Below, one piece after another: positions 21,541-33,029 of a stretch of 64,000 bases of DNA. Each line of letters starts with the position of its first letter. Position 1 is the stretch's first letter. The position numbers and the translations under genes are program-made. The stretch covers positions 186,001 through 250,000 of the forward strand of contig JAESUZ010003090.1 in NCBI GenBank assembly GCA_017311185.1, given 5' to 3'. The notes beneath the pieces were generated by a model. That model searched no databases and had not been told where the DNA came from. It saw only the letters and a program-made list of their open reading frames with translations. The DNA comes from Proteles cristata cristata (taxonomy: Eukaryota > Chordata > Mammalia > Carnivora > Hyaenidae).

Positions 21541-23460
21541 CCAAAAGATTCCACCAAAAAACTGCTAGAACTGATACATGAATTCAGCAAAGTTGCAAAT
21601 ATAAAATCAATGCACAGAAATCAGCTGCATTCCTATACAAGAGAAAGAGAAATCAAGGAATCGATCCCATTTACAGTTGTACCAAAAGCCATAAAATACC
21701 TAGGAATAAATCTAACCAAAAAGGTGAAAAATCTATACACTAAAAACTATAGAAACCTTATGAAAGAAAGTGAAGAAGACACAAAAAAATGGAAAAATAT
21801 CCCATGCTCCTGGATAGGAAGAACAAATATTATTAAAGTGTCAATACTACCCAAAGCAATCTACATATTCAATGCAATACCTATCAAAATAACACCAGCA
21901 TTCTTCACAGAACTAGAACAAGCAATTCAAAAATTTGTATGGACCCAGAAAAGACCCCAAATAGCCAAAGCAATCTTGAAGGAAAAAAAGAAAACAAACA
22001 AAGCTGGAGGCATCACAATCCTGGACCTCAAGATGTATTACAAAGCTGTAATCATCAAGACAGTATGGTACTGGCACAAAACCAGACACTCAGATCAATG
22101 GAACAGAATAGAGAACCCAGAAATGGATCCACAAACGTATGGTAAACTTTTATGAAGCCAGAAAGAATATCCAATGGAATATAGTTTCTTCAGCAAGTGG
22201 TGCTAGGAAAACTGGACAATGACATGCAGAAAAATGAACCTGGACTACTTTCTTACACCAACCACAAAAATATACTCAAAATGGAAGAAAGACCTAAACA
22301 TAACATAGGAAGCCATCAAAATCCTTAAGGAGAAAGCAAGCAAAAACCTCTCTGACCTAGGCCACAGCAACTTCTCAATCAACACATCTCCAGAGGCAAA
22401 GGAAACAAAAGCAAAAATGAACTACTGGGACTTCATCAAAAGAAAAAGCTTCTGCACAGTGAAGGAAACAATTAGCAAAACTAAAAGGCAACCGATGGAA
22501 TGGGAGAAGATATATGCAAATGATACATCAGATAAAGCGTCAGTATCCAAAATCTATATAAAGAAGTTGTTAAACTCAACACCCAAAAAACAAATAATCC
22601 AGTAAAGAAATGGGCAAAAGACCTGAATAGACACTTCTCCAAAGAAGGCATTCAGATGGCCAACGGACACATGAAAAAATGCTCAACATCACATACCATC
22701 TGGGAAATACAAATCAAAACCTCAATGAGATACCACCTCACACCTGTCAGAATGGCTAACATGACCAACTCCGGCAACGATAGATGTTGGCAAGGAAGCA
22801 GAGAAAGAGGATCTCTTTTGCACTGCTGGTGGGAATGCAAACTGGTGCAGCCACTCTGGAAAACAGTATGGAAGTTCCTCGAAAAATTAAAAATAGAACT
22901 AATCTACGACCCAGAAATTGCACTATTAGGTATTTATCCAACAGATACAGGTATGCTGTTCCAAAGGGACACATGCACCCCAATGTTTACAGCAGCACTA
23001 TCACCAATAGCCAAAGTATGGAAAGAAGCCAAATGTCCATCAATGGATAAATGGATAAAGAAAATGTGGTATAGATACACAATGGAGTACTACTCAGCAA
23101 TCAAAAAGAATGAAATCTTGACATCTGAAACTATGTGGATGGAATTAGAGGGTATTATGCTAAGGGAAATTAGTCAGAGAAAGACAAATATCATATGACT
23201 TCACTCATATGAGGGCTTTAAGATACAAAACAGATGAACATAAGGAAAGGGAAGTAAAAATAATATAAAAACAGGCAGGGGGACAAAACATAAGAGACTT
23301 TTAAATATAGAGAACAGAGGGTTTCCAGAGGGGTTCAGGGAGGGGGATAGGCTCAATGGGTAAGGGACTTAAGGAATCTATGTCTGAAATCATTGTTGCA
23401 CCATGTGTAACTTAACTTGGATGTAAATTATAAAAAAATTAATAAATTATAGAAAGAAAA
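21541..23460 (+). mobile_element. L1 3' half nested in the older L1
   Basis: Starts in ORF2 after the RT active site ('ccaccaaaaaactgctagaactgat') and runs to the 3' UTR end 'ttggatgtaaattataaaaaaatt'. Long open pieces remain at 21610-22155 ('[19 protein letters not shown]', '[15 protein letters not shown]') and 22656-23198 (Cys knuckle '[18 protein letters not shown]', in which the second Cys is Ser). The 3' UTR differs from the young L1s of the window, so this is an intermediate-age subfamily. Confidence 0.9.
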
Positions 23461-24063
23461 AATTATACCTTGGGGTATAAGGCTCAGGGAAAAAAAGAAA
23501 ATGAAACAAAAAAACTAAGAGACAACCTATTGAATGGGAGAATATTTGCAAATCATACATCCAATAAGAAATTAATATCCAAAATACTTAAAGAACTTAT
23601 ACAACTTAATGGCAGAGTACTTTTACATTTTTTCCAAGGAGACATACAGATTGCCAACAGACACATGAAAAGATGCTCAACATCACTGATCATCAGGGAA
23701 ATGAAAAAGCACAATGAAATATCACCCCACAATTGTCAGATTAGCTATTATGAAAAAGACAAAAAAAAAAAAAAAACCTTGGAGAGGGAATAGAGAAATG
23801 GGAATCCTTCTGCACTGTGGTGGGAATGTAAACTTGTGAAACCACTGTGGAAAACAGTATGGAGGTTCCTCAAAATATTAAAACTAGAACTATCATATAA
23901 TCTAGTAATTCCACTTTTGGGTTTTATCCAAAGAAAACAAAAACACCAATTCAAAAAGTTTTATGTACCCCTGTGTTCATTGCATTATTATTTACAGTAG
24001 CCAAAATATGGAAGCAACCTAAGTATCCATCGATGATCAATGGATGAACAAAGAAAATGTGAC
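23461..24063 (+). mobile_element. Old L1 fragment (right part, split)
   Basis: Continues the ORF2 of the 21108 fragment: '[19 protein letters not shown]', '[17 protein letters not shown]', then 'LHCGGNVNL' and 'STVAKIWKQPKY', all out of frame with each other. It ends in a TA-rich microsatellite. Order and content match the left part with no overlap, as expected for one element split by an insertion. Confidence 0.82.
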
Positions 24064-24118
24064 ATATATATATCATATATATATATACATATATATGTAA
24101 TATTATATATATGTAAAT
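24064..24118. repeat. (TA)n microsatellite
   Basis: 'acatatatatatcatatatat' and following bases replace the 'gtatatatacacaatgg' part of the L1 end. Probably length-variable. Confidence 0.85.
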
Positions 24119-24249
24119 TAAGATATATTTATCTCAAACCTATGGGTTTTGTTCATCAAACTGGCACAATGAAGACTGTGTTGCATCTTCTCTGAAACCA
24201 AAAGTACAGGGTTTTTTTTTTCCCAACTAGGTGTCCAACCATTCAATTC

Positions 24250-24943
24250 AATTTTGACCCTACCCAGAGTTAGTACAGACCCCATAGGTCAGTCAAGGGC
24301 TCAGGGCTCAGCTCCAGAAGACTGTCTTCACTTCAGACATTAACTGTAAACTGGTGCCTAAGCTAATCCACATTTCTGAATGCAGAATACAAATTCAGGG
24401 GCTTACACAACCACCTGCTTCAGGTTCAATAATTTACTAGAAAAACAGAACTCAGGAAAATCATTTTACTTATATTTACCAGTTTATTATAAAGGATACA
24501 ACTCAGGAACAACCAAATAGAAGAAGAATACAAAGCAAAGTATGGAGAAGGGGGACCAGTAAAGCCTCCATACCTTCTGTAAGCATACTACCTTCCAATC
24601 ACATCAATGTGCTCACCAATTCAGAAGATCTCTGAACCCTTTGGTTTAGGTGTTTTTATAGTAACTTTCATTAGTCAGGCATGACTGATTAAATCACTGG
24701 CTGTTGGTGACTGAACTGGGTCTCCAGCCTCTCTCTTCTCCCCAGTGGGGCTGAAATTTCCAACCCTCTAATTACATGGTTGTTTCCTCTCACAGTCCAG
24801 CCCACACCCTGAAGCAATCTATGGTCCACTAAACCAATCAACTATCTCATTAGCATACAAAAGACAATAAATTCCAAGGATTTCAGGAGCTCTGTGCTAA
24901 GAACTGAGACAAAATCTAAATATTTACTTTTTATTATACCACA
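24250..24943 (-). mobile_element. ERVL-type LTR (MLT2-like), minus strand
   Basis: On the minus strand it begins TGTGGTATAATAA and reads on through 'tctcagttcttagcacagagctcctgaaatcc' and 'ctaatgagatagttg' towards 'tttataataaactgg'. From memory this is the layout of an old ERVL-class solo LTR. The distal edge is uncertain. No internal viral genes are seen. Confidence 0.6.
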
Positions 24944-25039
24944 AACACTGAATTAGGGATGTTCAAAATAAAGTGGTCAAGGAGAATTAAGATAAGGGAA
25001 AAGATGTTCAAATTCAGCAACAACACTGTGGCAGAGAAA

Positions 25040-25345
25040 AGCTAGTTGGTCACTAAATCTGTTTCACTTTTCCCCTCAGCACAATCTAGGCTTTATTTGC
25101 CAAACTCCCGTTATAGTTAACTGGGGCTATATAACTGACTCCCAGGCCTATCCCATAGAAACCAGCCCTACTGTCCTTCATACTTTCTCTTACCACTCTG
25201 TCAACTGCATGGTGATACCCAAGATGACCCTGAGAACCACACTCTGAAGATATCCCACTGCCATTAATTAGACTTTATGCAAGTAAGAAGAAAAAATATT
25301 TCTACCATGCTATCCATTAAAATCTCAAGGTTTATCTATCATAAC
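25040..25345 (+). mobile_element. Ancient interspersed repeat, second copy
   Basis: Resembles the repeat at 4195-4685: 'cccgttatagttaactggggctatataactgact' lines up with 'ctcttgtagttaggtatggttacatactag'. Strongly decayed, so the call is tentative. Confidence 0.35.
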
Positions 25346-26482
25346 AGCTAGTATTACCTTCATGAATTAAGAAAATATTAAAAACTTCAACTGTGATTTC
25401 AGAATGGAGATGACATACACTATACTTCAGAATAAACCCTTGAGATGTGGGTAAGATTGGTATATGAGTTGAGAGTGGATGGCAATAAATCACAATATTA
25501 TAATAATTATAATACTTAATATTATAGTTCATTAAAATATTAATAGACAATCACCAGATAACAGCCTTGTAGGAAAACTATTATTATCAGAAAGAGTAAA
25601 TTCACTTTGCTCAACATTTTAAAATTCTTGATACCATATTATTTCCAGTATACCACACATGTCCCTTAGAAAACTGGAGACAGTAAATGAAGCAGAATCA
25701 TTTGAAACCTTTTATAATGAAGAAGAAACAGGATAAAAGCTAAAAGAGATAAAGTCAAGAACGGATTTTTTTTTTTTTTTTTGGCTAGTACTAACCATAC
25801 TTGAGATCAGTGGAAACAGAAGAGTAGAAAAAGGAACTAGAAGTTAAGAAGAGTAGAGTAATCCGCAGGGTGACACAACAATTATATGACAGATGAGTAC
25901 CAGTATTCCTTGTGATAATGAGGCCAAGCTATTTGCAAACAATTGAATTTGTAGTAGGTTAGGCCTGTGTAGATCTATATCTTCTTAAGGAACTTCTCTA
26001 TGGCCTCAAAGCATCGAGTATGGGAGAACCTGCGCATGGCAACCACTTTGTCCTATGGTGGTTCTGAGACCAGTACTGAAGTAGCAGATCATGGAGACTG
26101 GGTTGGTGAAAGATTCTTTAGCAAAACTGAGATTATAAATGCATTAGTAAAATAAAGAGAATTGTAAGTAAATGAAAGTCTGGTACTGTATAGGATAACA
26201 AACCACCTTACTGAGCATGGAGGAATATGAGAATAACATGAAGACTGAGTATCCTCTGCTTCAGAGATGTTGAGAGAATCTATCTCAGATGCATGCTCTA
26301 CACTACATCAAGTTCTAACCTGCAGTATGGTTTTATTACTTCGAACAAATGGGAATACGTAACAAAAGGTGAGTTCAAACCACCACTTACCAGCTTAACT
26401 TCAATTTATGTAACTTTGTCGTGAACATAACTTTAAAAGTCCTGTTTGTAGTCCTTAGCATGTTTTAAAAGCTCTACACGCA
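25346..26482. other. Unassigned intronic sequence
   Basis: No named repeat. A T-run lies at 25767-25782. The part 25950-26340 is less AT-rich than its surroundings but shows no exon with splice sites. Confidence 0.5.
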
Positions 26483-26649
26483 GGGGTGCCCAGCTGGCTC
26501 AGTTGATTTAGCACGTGTCTCTTGACTTCAGCTCAGGTCATGATATTGCATTTGGTGGGATCGAGACCCATATCAGCAGATGAGCTGTCCACGCAGAGCC
26601 CACTTGGGATTCTCTCTCTCCCTGCCCCTCCCCAACTTGCACTCTCTCT
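26483..26649 (+). mobile_element. CanSINE, left part (split by a solo LTR)
   Basis: 'ggggtgcccagctggctcagttg' head, diverged B box, and the CT-rich body up to 'cttgcactctctct'. The missing tail 'ctctctcaaaataaataaaa' lies at 27334-27362 beyond the LTR. Confidence 0.85.
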
Positions 26650-26948
26650 TCTGGGAAATCAAATAGCTATGTCCTGGTTTAGGAGGTTATAGGGAACACA
26701 ATGCAAACAGAACACTGCTTTCTAGCAGGTTGGTATCTAATTAATGCGTATACAGGGGTTGGGTCTTGCCTGTGCTCATGAATTCCTTAGTCCATGTTAT
26801 CAATGGAATATCTTATCTTGTTCTCCACCCTGCTTTCTACATCTGCTCTTTTGAGTCTTGGGAATGCCTTGTTTTTCTACATGCTTTCTACACGCTGTTA
26901 CTGGCATGTAGCCCACTGACGTGTTGCACAATGTTTCCCTGAATGTAT

Positions 26949-26977
26949 GCTTTTTTTTAATGTTTATTTACTTTTGA

Positions 26978-27011
<34 letters not shown>

Positions 27012-27178
27012 ATGGGGTAGGGGAAGGGACAGAGAGAGGGAGACATAGAATCACAAGCAGGCTCCTGGCTCTGAGCTGTCAGCACAGAGACCGACATGGG
27101 GCTCAAACTCCATAAACCATGAGATCATGACCTGAGCTAAAATCAGGCACACAACTGGCTGAGCCACCCAAACACCCC
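26949..27178 (-). mobile_element. CanSINE inside the solo LTR, with (GT)15
   Basis: A minus-strand CanSINE with the perfect 13-bp TSD tccctgaatgtat (26936-26948, 27179-27191). Its usual purine run is replaced by a GT dinucleotide run at 26980-27009. Confidence 0.95.
26980..27009. repeat. (GT)15 microsatellite
   Basis: Thirty bases of uninterrupted TG/GT within the SINE. Long enough to be polymorphic. Confidence 0.95.
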
Positions 27179-27333
27179 TCCCTGAATGTATACTTAATAA
27201 ATACTGGAGTTTAAGGCAGTCTGAGGAGACTTCTCTTAGCCTCTCTCTCACCTCTCTTGACTTGCATGAAGTCTTGAGTAACTCTTTCTGCCATCCTTGG
27301 CTTTGCTAGACAAAGCCGAAAGCCGAACCCACA

Positions 27334-27362
27334 CTCTCTCAAAATAAATAAAAACTTAAAAA
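27334..27362 (+). mobile_element. CanSINE, right part (tail)
   Basis: 'ctctctcaaaataaataaaa' plus 'acttaaaa' is the CanSINE tail and completes the copy beginning at 26483. Confidence 0.8.
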
Positions 27363-27437
27363 ACAGCATTTTTATGTTTTCAGCATCAACTCCATGCAAA
27401 ATCAAAAGTCCTTCCACATATTCTTTATACCATCTTT

Positions 27438-27811
27438 TTTTTAATTCTTTTTTGTAAATAGTTTATTATCAAGTTGGTTTCCATATAACATCCAGTGCTC
27501 ATCTCCACAAGTGCCCTCCTCCATGCCCATCACCTCCCTACCCCTCCCCCCCACCCCATCTGCCCTCAGTTTGTTCTCGGCATTCAAGAGTCCCTCATGG
27601 TTTGCCTCCCTCCCTCTCCCCCACTATTTTTCCCCTTCTTCTCCCCTATGGTCTTCCGTTAAGTTCCTCCTAATCCTCCTATACATGCAAGCATATGGTA
27701 TGTCCTTCTCTGCCTGACATTTCACTCAGCATAAAACCCTCAAGTTCCATCCATGTTGCTACCCATGGCCAGATTTCATTTTTTCTCATTGCCATGTAGT
27801 ATTCCATTGCT
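27438..27811 (-). mobile_element. L1 3' end, minus strand, with TSD
   Basis: Reverse complement of the young L1 3' UTR and last ORF2 codons: 'tagtttattatcaagttgg' through to 'tcattgccatgtagtattccattg'. The perfect 14-bp TSD tttataccatcttt (27424-27437, 27812-27825) defines a 374-bp truncated insertion. Confidence 0.96.
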
Positions 27812-28138
27812 TTTATACCATCTTTAAACTGAATTCATCACCAAGCACCCTACATCAGCTTTGGACACCCTGCAGTGACTTTGGACACTACCTACAGTAT
27901 CTTTCAGAAGTATCTTTTACAATTATATATTTTTTATTTTTAGATGTCTTTGTGTATTTCTCAACTCTATCTCTCACTGGAAAATCATCCTGCCCATCTT
28001 TATTCTAAATAATTACTTATACCGCTGGCTTTTCACACTCACATGCAGAAATCTACATTTTTTCCCCTAGTGTCCCAGATTTCATCTTCTTAGCTAATAG
28101 GCTATAACTCCAGTGCTTTAAAATCTTCATGAACCCTA

Positions 28139-28251
28139 GAGTGTCTAGCTAGCTCAGTTGGTGAAGCATGCGACTTTTGATCTCAGGGTTGTCAGTTCAA
28201 ACCCCATGTTAGATGTAGAGATTACTTAAAAAGAACTAAATAAAATATTTG
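28139..28251 (+). mobile_element. Short old CanSINE with TSD
   Basis: tRNA-like head 'gtgtctagctagctcagttgg', B box 'tcagttcaaacccca', end 'gagattacttaaaaagaac'. TSD tgaacccta at 28130-28138 and 28252-28260. Confidence 0.88.
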
Positions 28252-28545
28252 TGAACCCTAATTCCATCATTCAATAAGTTCACTACCTTTCTCATTCTCC
28301 TTTCATGTATAGTCCACTACAAAGGAGAAAGAATATTCTCTTCCATCACTTCTACACTCAGTTCCCTGACCACACAGTATTTATATCTAGGTCAAATGGA
28401 CAACTACTATCCCATTTGTTGTGTTCAGTACATTTTAAACAGCTTAAAGAATTAAAGCATTACATGGTACTTATACTTACTTCTCTGCCCACAAATAGCA
28501 TCCCATACTAAAGTTACTTCTCCTACGTTAAAACTGCAGATTATT

Positions 28546-28783
28546 GGGGCGCCTGGGTGGCTTAGTCGGTTAAGCGTCCGACTTTCGCTTAGGTCATGAT
28601 CTCGTGGTTCGTGGGTTCGAGCCCCGCGTCGGGCTCTGTGCTGACTGCCAGCTCAAAGCCTGGAGCCTGTTTCAGAGTCTGTGACTCCCTCTCTCTCTGA
28701 CCCTCCCCTGCTCACGCTGTCTCTCTCTCTCTCCTAGAAATAAATAAAAATAATTTAAAAAAAAAAACAAAAAAAACCCAAAC
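28546..28783 (+). mobile_element. Young felid CanSINE (CTTAGTCGG subfamily)
   Basis: Near-consensus copy with intact A and B boxes and 'tcctagaaataaataaaa' tail. The perfect 14-bp TSD aactgcagattatt lies at 28532-28545 and 28784-28797. Confidence 0.97.
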
Positions 28784-29018
28784 AACTGCAGATTATTGCA
28801 CACACAACAATCCTCTTCTCTCCAATCTATACTTAACAATTACAGAAAACTGGATCCATATTGAAGGTAGTCAAATCACCAGTTCATATTTTAATAACTG
28901 AACTAATTTTTTTACCAATATGAAACATAGAAATTCTAACTAAATATCTCTTTTACTCAAGCTACTTTTTTTTTTTTTTAATCACAGTATTTTATTCTTC
29001 TAAACAGATAGATAGCTC

Positions 29019-29245
29019 GGGGCACCTGGGTGGCTCGTCAGTTAAGTGTCCAACTTAGGCTGGGTCATGATCTCACAGTTTGGGGGTTCGAGCCGCGTGT
29101 CAGGCTCTGTGCTGACAGCTCAGAGCCTGGAGCCTACTTCGGATTCAGTGCCTCTCTCTCTCTCTCTGTCTCTTCCCAGCTTATGCTCTGTCTCTCTATC
29201 TCACTCTCAAAACTAAATGAACATTTAAAAACAATTTTTTTTAAG
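29019..29245 (+). mobile_element. CanSINE, middle-aged, with TSD
   Basis: 'ggggcacctgggtggctcgtcag' head and CT-rich body ending 'aaaactaaatgaacattt'. TSD tagatagctc at 29009-29018 and 29246-29255. Confidence 0.95.
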
Positions 29246-29255
29246 TAGATAGCTC

Positions 29256-30117
29256 TACAAATGCCTCAGTGCAGGCATTCCCTAGTGAAGAATATGATGT
29301 ATATTCTGAATAATAATACAAAAGGATTCACTTCTGAAACAGGGCATCTTTAAAAAGACATAGTGCCAAAACAATACTATTTTGCTGATGTCCAAACCCT
29401 AGCCAATAAAAACATTTGCTCCCATAATCAGAAATAGATTGTTGGCCATAGAATGCCTCTGCAAAACAATTCTTAAATTTTCTTTGAAATACTGTCACTA
29501 AAATTAACTGAAATTTTATTTATATAACTGTCTGTGGTTTCCATGTATGCCTAAAAAGCACAAGAAAAAGATAAAAATATCTCAGAATTGGAAAAGCAGT
29601 CATTATGTTTGGTTTAGCTTATTTTCATATTTTTATTTTTAAAATCCATTCAAATTAAAGTCCAGCGTTTCTCAACAGAAGAAAAGGGGGGTAAATGGGG
29701 GGTCAAAGTCTTTACATAAAAACAGAAAGAATAAATTCAGTATCCTCTAAATTAAATTTGGGTTTTGACTTATTAGTGAATGGATATCTAAAATCCTTTC
29801 CCACAGTAATAAAGTTTAGTCTTCAGGCTAAACACAATAATTTGTCATTTAGATTTATATACAACAAATATATGCTGTCTGGAGAAGAGAAGTGGCAACA
29901 GAAAATAATTTCAATATAATATTATGTTCTGAACCCAGATTTGTCCTCAGGCAAAATAAATATGTGAAGCTGGTTTCTATCTAACAACACAGCATTCTTT
30001 TAACATTGCTGAACTTCGATTCTTCAAAATTATAAAACGCTGTTTGCAGATCTTGCATTTACACTAAAATACAAATGCTACCCACAGTTTAAAGTGTCAC
30101 TCTCAGAATATTCTCAG
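29256..30117. other. Unassigned intronic sequence
   Basis: AT-rich, no named transposon or exon seen. Confidence 0.5.
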
Positions 30118-30159
30118 ATTTTGGCTGAAACTGAGTCAGCATTTCATGTGGTAACGGGC

Positions 30160-30290
30160 TTAAATCCTAGCTATGCTACATTTTAGCTGTTAGAGCTAAC
30201 TGAAACTGTTTTAAATTCCTAATCCTCAGTTTACTTATCTGTAAATTAGATTTACTACCATCAATCATCCAGTGTATGTGAGTTAATCAT
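30160..30290 (+). mobile_element. MIR-like relic
   Basis: 'gggcttaaatcctagctatgctacattttagctgtt' and 'cctcagtttacttatctgtaaattaga' follow MIR order, with an altered middle. Confidence 0.55.
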
Positions 30291-30670
30291 AGTCTGTCAA
30301 TCCTATACAACTGTTAGATACTAACATTTAATGTTACATGCTAAAAATTGTTCCACCTCCTCAGAAAAGCTAACATTTTTTTCCCTATAAATTATGGGGA
30401 AAGGGTCACTATCACCCTGGCATCAACTAACCACTTAGGATCTGAGCCAGATCACCTTCAATTGGAAAAAAATTTTATCAGGCCTATATGTGGTCTTGAT
30501 GCTACAGGAGTTATATTAGATTACACAATATTTGACAGTTATTCAAGTTGTTGCTATTTAAATGCAGAATAGTTGCATGGCTCTAATATATCATTCATAG
30601 CACAAAGCAATAAATAATAAAAGGACAATAATAATTTAAGTTAATGATTCTGTTTTTAAAATTAGCTTTA

Positions 30671-31134
30671 CAGCACTCTCAACAATAGCCAAAACATGGA
30701 AAGAGCCTAAGTGTCCATCAACTGATGAATGGATCAAGAAGATGTGGTTTATCTATACAATGGAATACTACATGGCAATGAGAAAGAAGGAAATCTGGCC
30801 ATGTGTAGCAACATGGATAGAACTTGAGGGTGTGATGCTGAGCGAAATAAGTCAGGCAGAGAAGAACAGATTCCATATGTCTGCAAGTATAAGTGGATTA
30901 GGAGGAACTTAACGGAGGACCATGCGGGATGAGAAGGGGAAAAATAGTAGGGGAGAGGGAGGGAGGCAAACCATGAGAGACTCTTGAATGCTGAGAACAA
31001 ACTGAGGGCTGATGGGGGTGGCGGAGAGAAGAAGGGGAGTGATGTGCATGGAGGAGGGCACTTGTGGGGATGAGCACTGGGTGTTGTATGGAAACCAGCC
31101 TGACAATGAACTATTTAAGAAAATAAAATAAAAT
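30671..31134 (+). mobile_element. L1 3' end, 5'-truncated, with TSD
   Basis: Begins in the last ORF2 codons ('cagcactctcaacaatagcc') and ends with the young 3' UTR 'ctgacaatgaactatttaag' plus an (AAAAT)n tail. TSD aaaattagcttta (30658-30670) against aaaatgagcttta (31135-31147), one mismatch. Confidence 0.93.
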
Positions 31135-31147
31135 AAAATGAGCTTTA

Positions 31148-32289
31148 ATAGAGGTTAGGTAAACAAATTTATTTTGTACCTGACAAAGCACAATAGACAT
31201 TAGAGTACTGGAATTGCTTTCAATAATGAAAAAATTAAAAGGGGGAAAAAAAATCCAGTGTAACCCATTAGATAAAACAGTCTTTATATATTAGTCTACC
31301 ACAAAAAATTCTTGAAATGCTTTGCTAAGAATCAGCCAAGACATCATCTAGGCAACTGTTAGGTAAGAAAAAGATCTATCTAAACTCTTAGCACCTCTAC
31401 TTCACCAGTCATCAGCACATGACTCTACTTGTTATTAGAGATACATTGATAGCACTTGAACATGGGAGTATCTGTCACACAAAGGAAAAATATCATTTAT
31501 TAGGTTAGTGAAATCAATATGTGTTATCTCTCTCTCAATACTGGGAAAACATCAGGAACATCACAGTATCCATTCCCCTGGCTTTTGAAGCACAAAAATA
31601 ATCCCTTCCCAGTCACAGCTAATACCTCCAATAATATCTGTTGTTCTTGAAATTTATGACAGTGGCTTACTGTTCACACGGTCCAACTAATATAGTTTAT
31701 CCCACCACACTTTGATGTGAGGAATGGTAAGAACTCACAAGAGTTCTCAATGGTCCCTAGCACTAAAATTTTCCACTTTCAGTCATTACTAAAAGGGATG
31801 CTGAAGCAGGGCTTAAAAGTTTTAATAGTGCAAATACCTGGTTATTCACACCACAAGGCCAATTACAAGTATTTTTAGGCATGTGGGAAAGAAGAAAAAG
31901 AAATACAAGGCGCTCTCCAAAAGGTTACTTTTCCTTAGATCCTCACATTCTTCCCCTATTTTTCAATGCCAAACTTTCAGACTTGCTCTTTCTGTGTGTC
32001 TACAGAACCTACAGCGCTCTTTATACAGTTTTGTAACAATTGAAGTTAAGCATTCATCCTCCGTAAACAGAAATCAAGAGCCATTAGCTAGAATGAGAAA
32101 ATGCACAATTTTCAACATCACTTTTATTCCTGATGGGTATTTCTGGCCCATGATAGTAAGAGAGTGAACAATTCTGCTGAGGGAGTTTGGGAAGGAAAGG
32201 GAGACGCTCTAAGATGGCAAACAAACATTAACAATGACAGCAATAACAATCATCACCATCATTATCAATAAGTTACTTGATTTACTGAG
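31148..32289. other. Unassigned intronic sequence
   Basis: No nameable repeat. An open frame at 31883-32167 (94 codons) has no recognised motif and no flanking splice sites on that strand, so it is not called. Confidence 0.5.
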
Positions 32290-32512
32290 TAAACTACTTC
32301 CACTTACTTTATGGAAGCCATTGTTCTCAGTATTTTGTATATTTTTCCCATTTTATCTTTATAACACCCTATGAGATTAGTATTGCATTATCCTCACTTT
32401 ATAGATGAAGATGCTGCTGCTCAAAGAAATTAAGTAACTCTTCTAAAATCACACCACATATCTGAGACTTCAAGCTAGGCAGTCTCCTCCAGAGTCTGCA
32501 CTCTTCGCTATC
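32290..32512 (-). mobile_element. MIR SINE, minus strand
   Basis: 'cccattttatctttataacaccctatgagattagtatt', 'tcctcactttatagatgaagatg', 'aaagaaattaagtaactctt', 'ctaggcagtctcctccagagtctgcactctt' match reverse-strand MIR landmarks. Confidence 0.82.
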
Positions 32513-32563
32513 AAGTCATACCAAATGTTCTCTCAACAAAAACTACTTTAAAGAACACTTCTC

Positions 32564-33029
32564 GGGGCACCTGGGTGGCTCAGTCAGTTAAGCGTCCAAC
32601 TTTGGCTCAGGTCATGATCTCACGGTTCATGAGTTTGGGCCCCATGTTGGGCTCTGTGTTGACAGCTCAGAGACTGGAGTCTGCTTCAGATTCTGTCTCC
32701 GTCTTTCTCTGTCCCTTCACCACTCATGCTCTGTCTCTCTCAAAAATAAATTAAATACAGGGCGCCTGGGTGGCTTAGTCGGTTAAGCGTCGACTTTCAC
32801 TTAGGTCATGACCTCGCGGTTCGTGAGTTCGAGCCCCACGTCAGGCTCTGTGCTGACTGCCAGCTCAGAGCCTGGAGCCTGTTTCAGAGTCCGTATCTCC
32901 CTCTCTCTCTGACCCTCCCCTGCTCATGCTGTCTCTCTCTCTCTCTCCTAGAAATAAATAAAAATATTTTAAAAAATAAATACATACATACACACATACA
33001 TATATACATACATAAACATTTAAAAAACA
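32564..33029 (+). mobile_element. CanSINE interrupted in its tail by a younger SINE
   Basis: Body at 32564-32759 ('ggggcacctgggtggctcagtc' to 'tctctcaaaaataaattaaat'); its tail resumes at 32985 as a CATA-rich run ending 'cataaacatttaaaaaa'. TSD gaacacttctc (32553-32563) and gaacagttctc (33030-33040) bracket the whole compound. Confidence 0.93.
32760..32976 (+). mobile_element. Young felid CanSINE in the tail of an older one
   Basis: CTTAGTCGG-subfamily copy with a few changes ('gtcgactttcacttagg') and the 'tcctagaaataaataaaa' tail. TSD taaataca at 32752-32759 and 32977-32984. It is the transposon nearest to the SBF2 exon, about 0.85 kb inside intron 2. Confidence 0.94.

Larger units (their letters stand above)
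26650..27333 (+). mobile_element. Solo LTR of an endogenous retrovirus
   Basis: The piece separating the two SINE halves has LTR traits: terminal inverted ends close to TGTGGG...CCCACA (the left one reads TCTGGG), a likely 6-bp TSD ctctct, and an AATAAA poly(A) signal near 27196 followed by a CT-rich U5-like end. Without the SINE inside it (26949-27178) it is about 440 bp. No internal viral sequence is present, so it is a recombined solo LTR. The family was not recognised. Confidence 0.65.

Noticed and set aside
26650..27333. Internal retroviral genes next to the LTR
   Set aside because: Sequence on both sides is the split SINE, so this is a solo LTR without a viral interior.
31883..32167. 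A 94-codon plus-strand open frame in repeat-free sequence
   Set aside because: No flanking acceptor/donor pair, no known motif, and antisense to the host gene.
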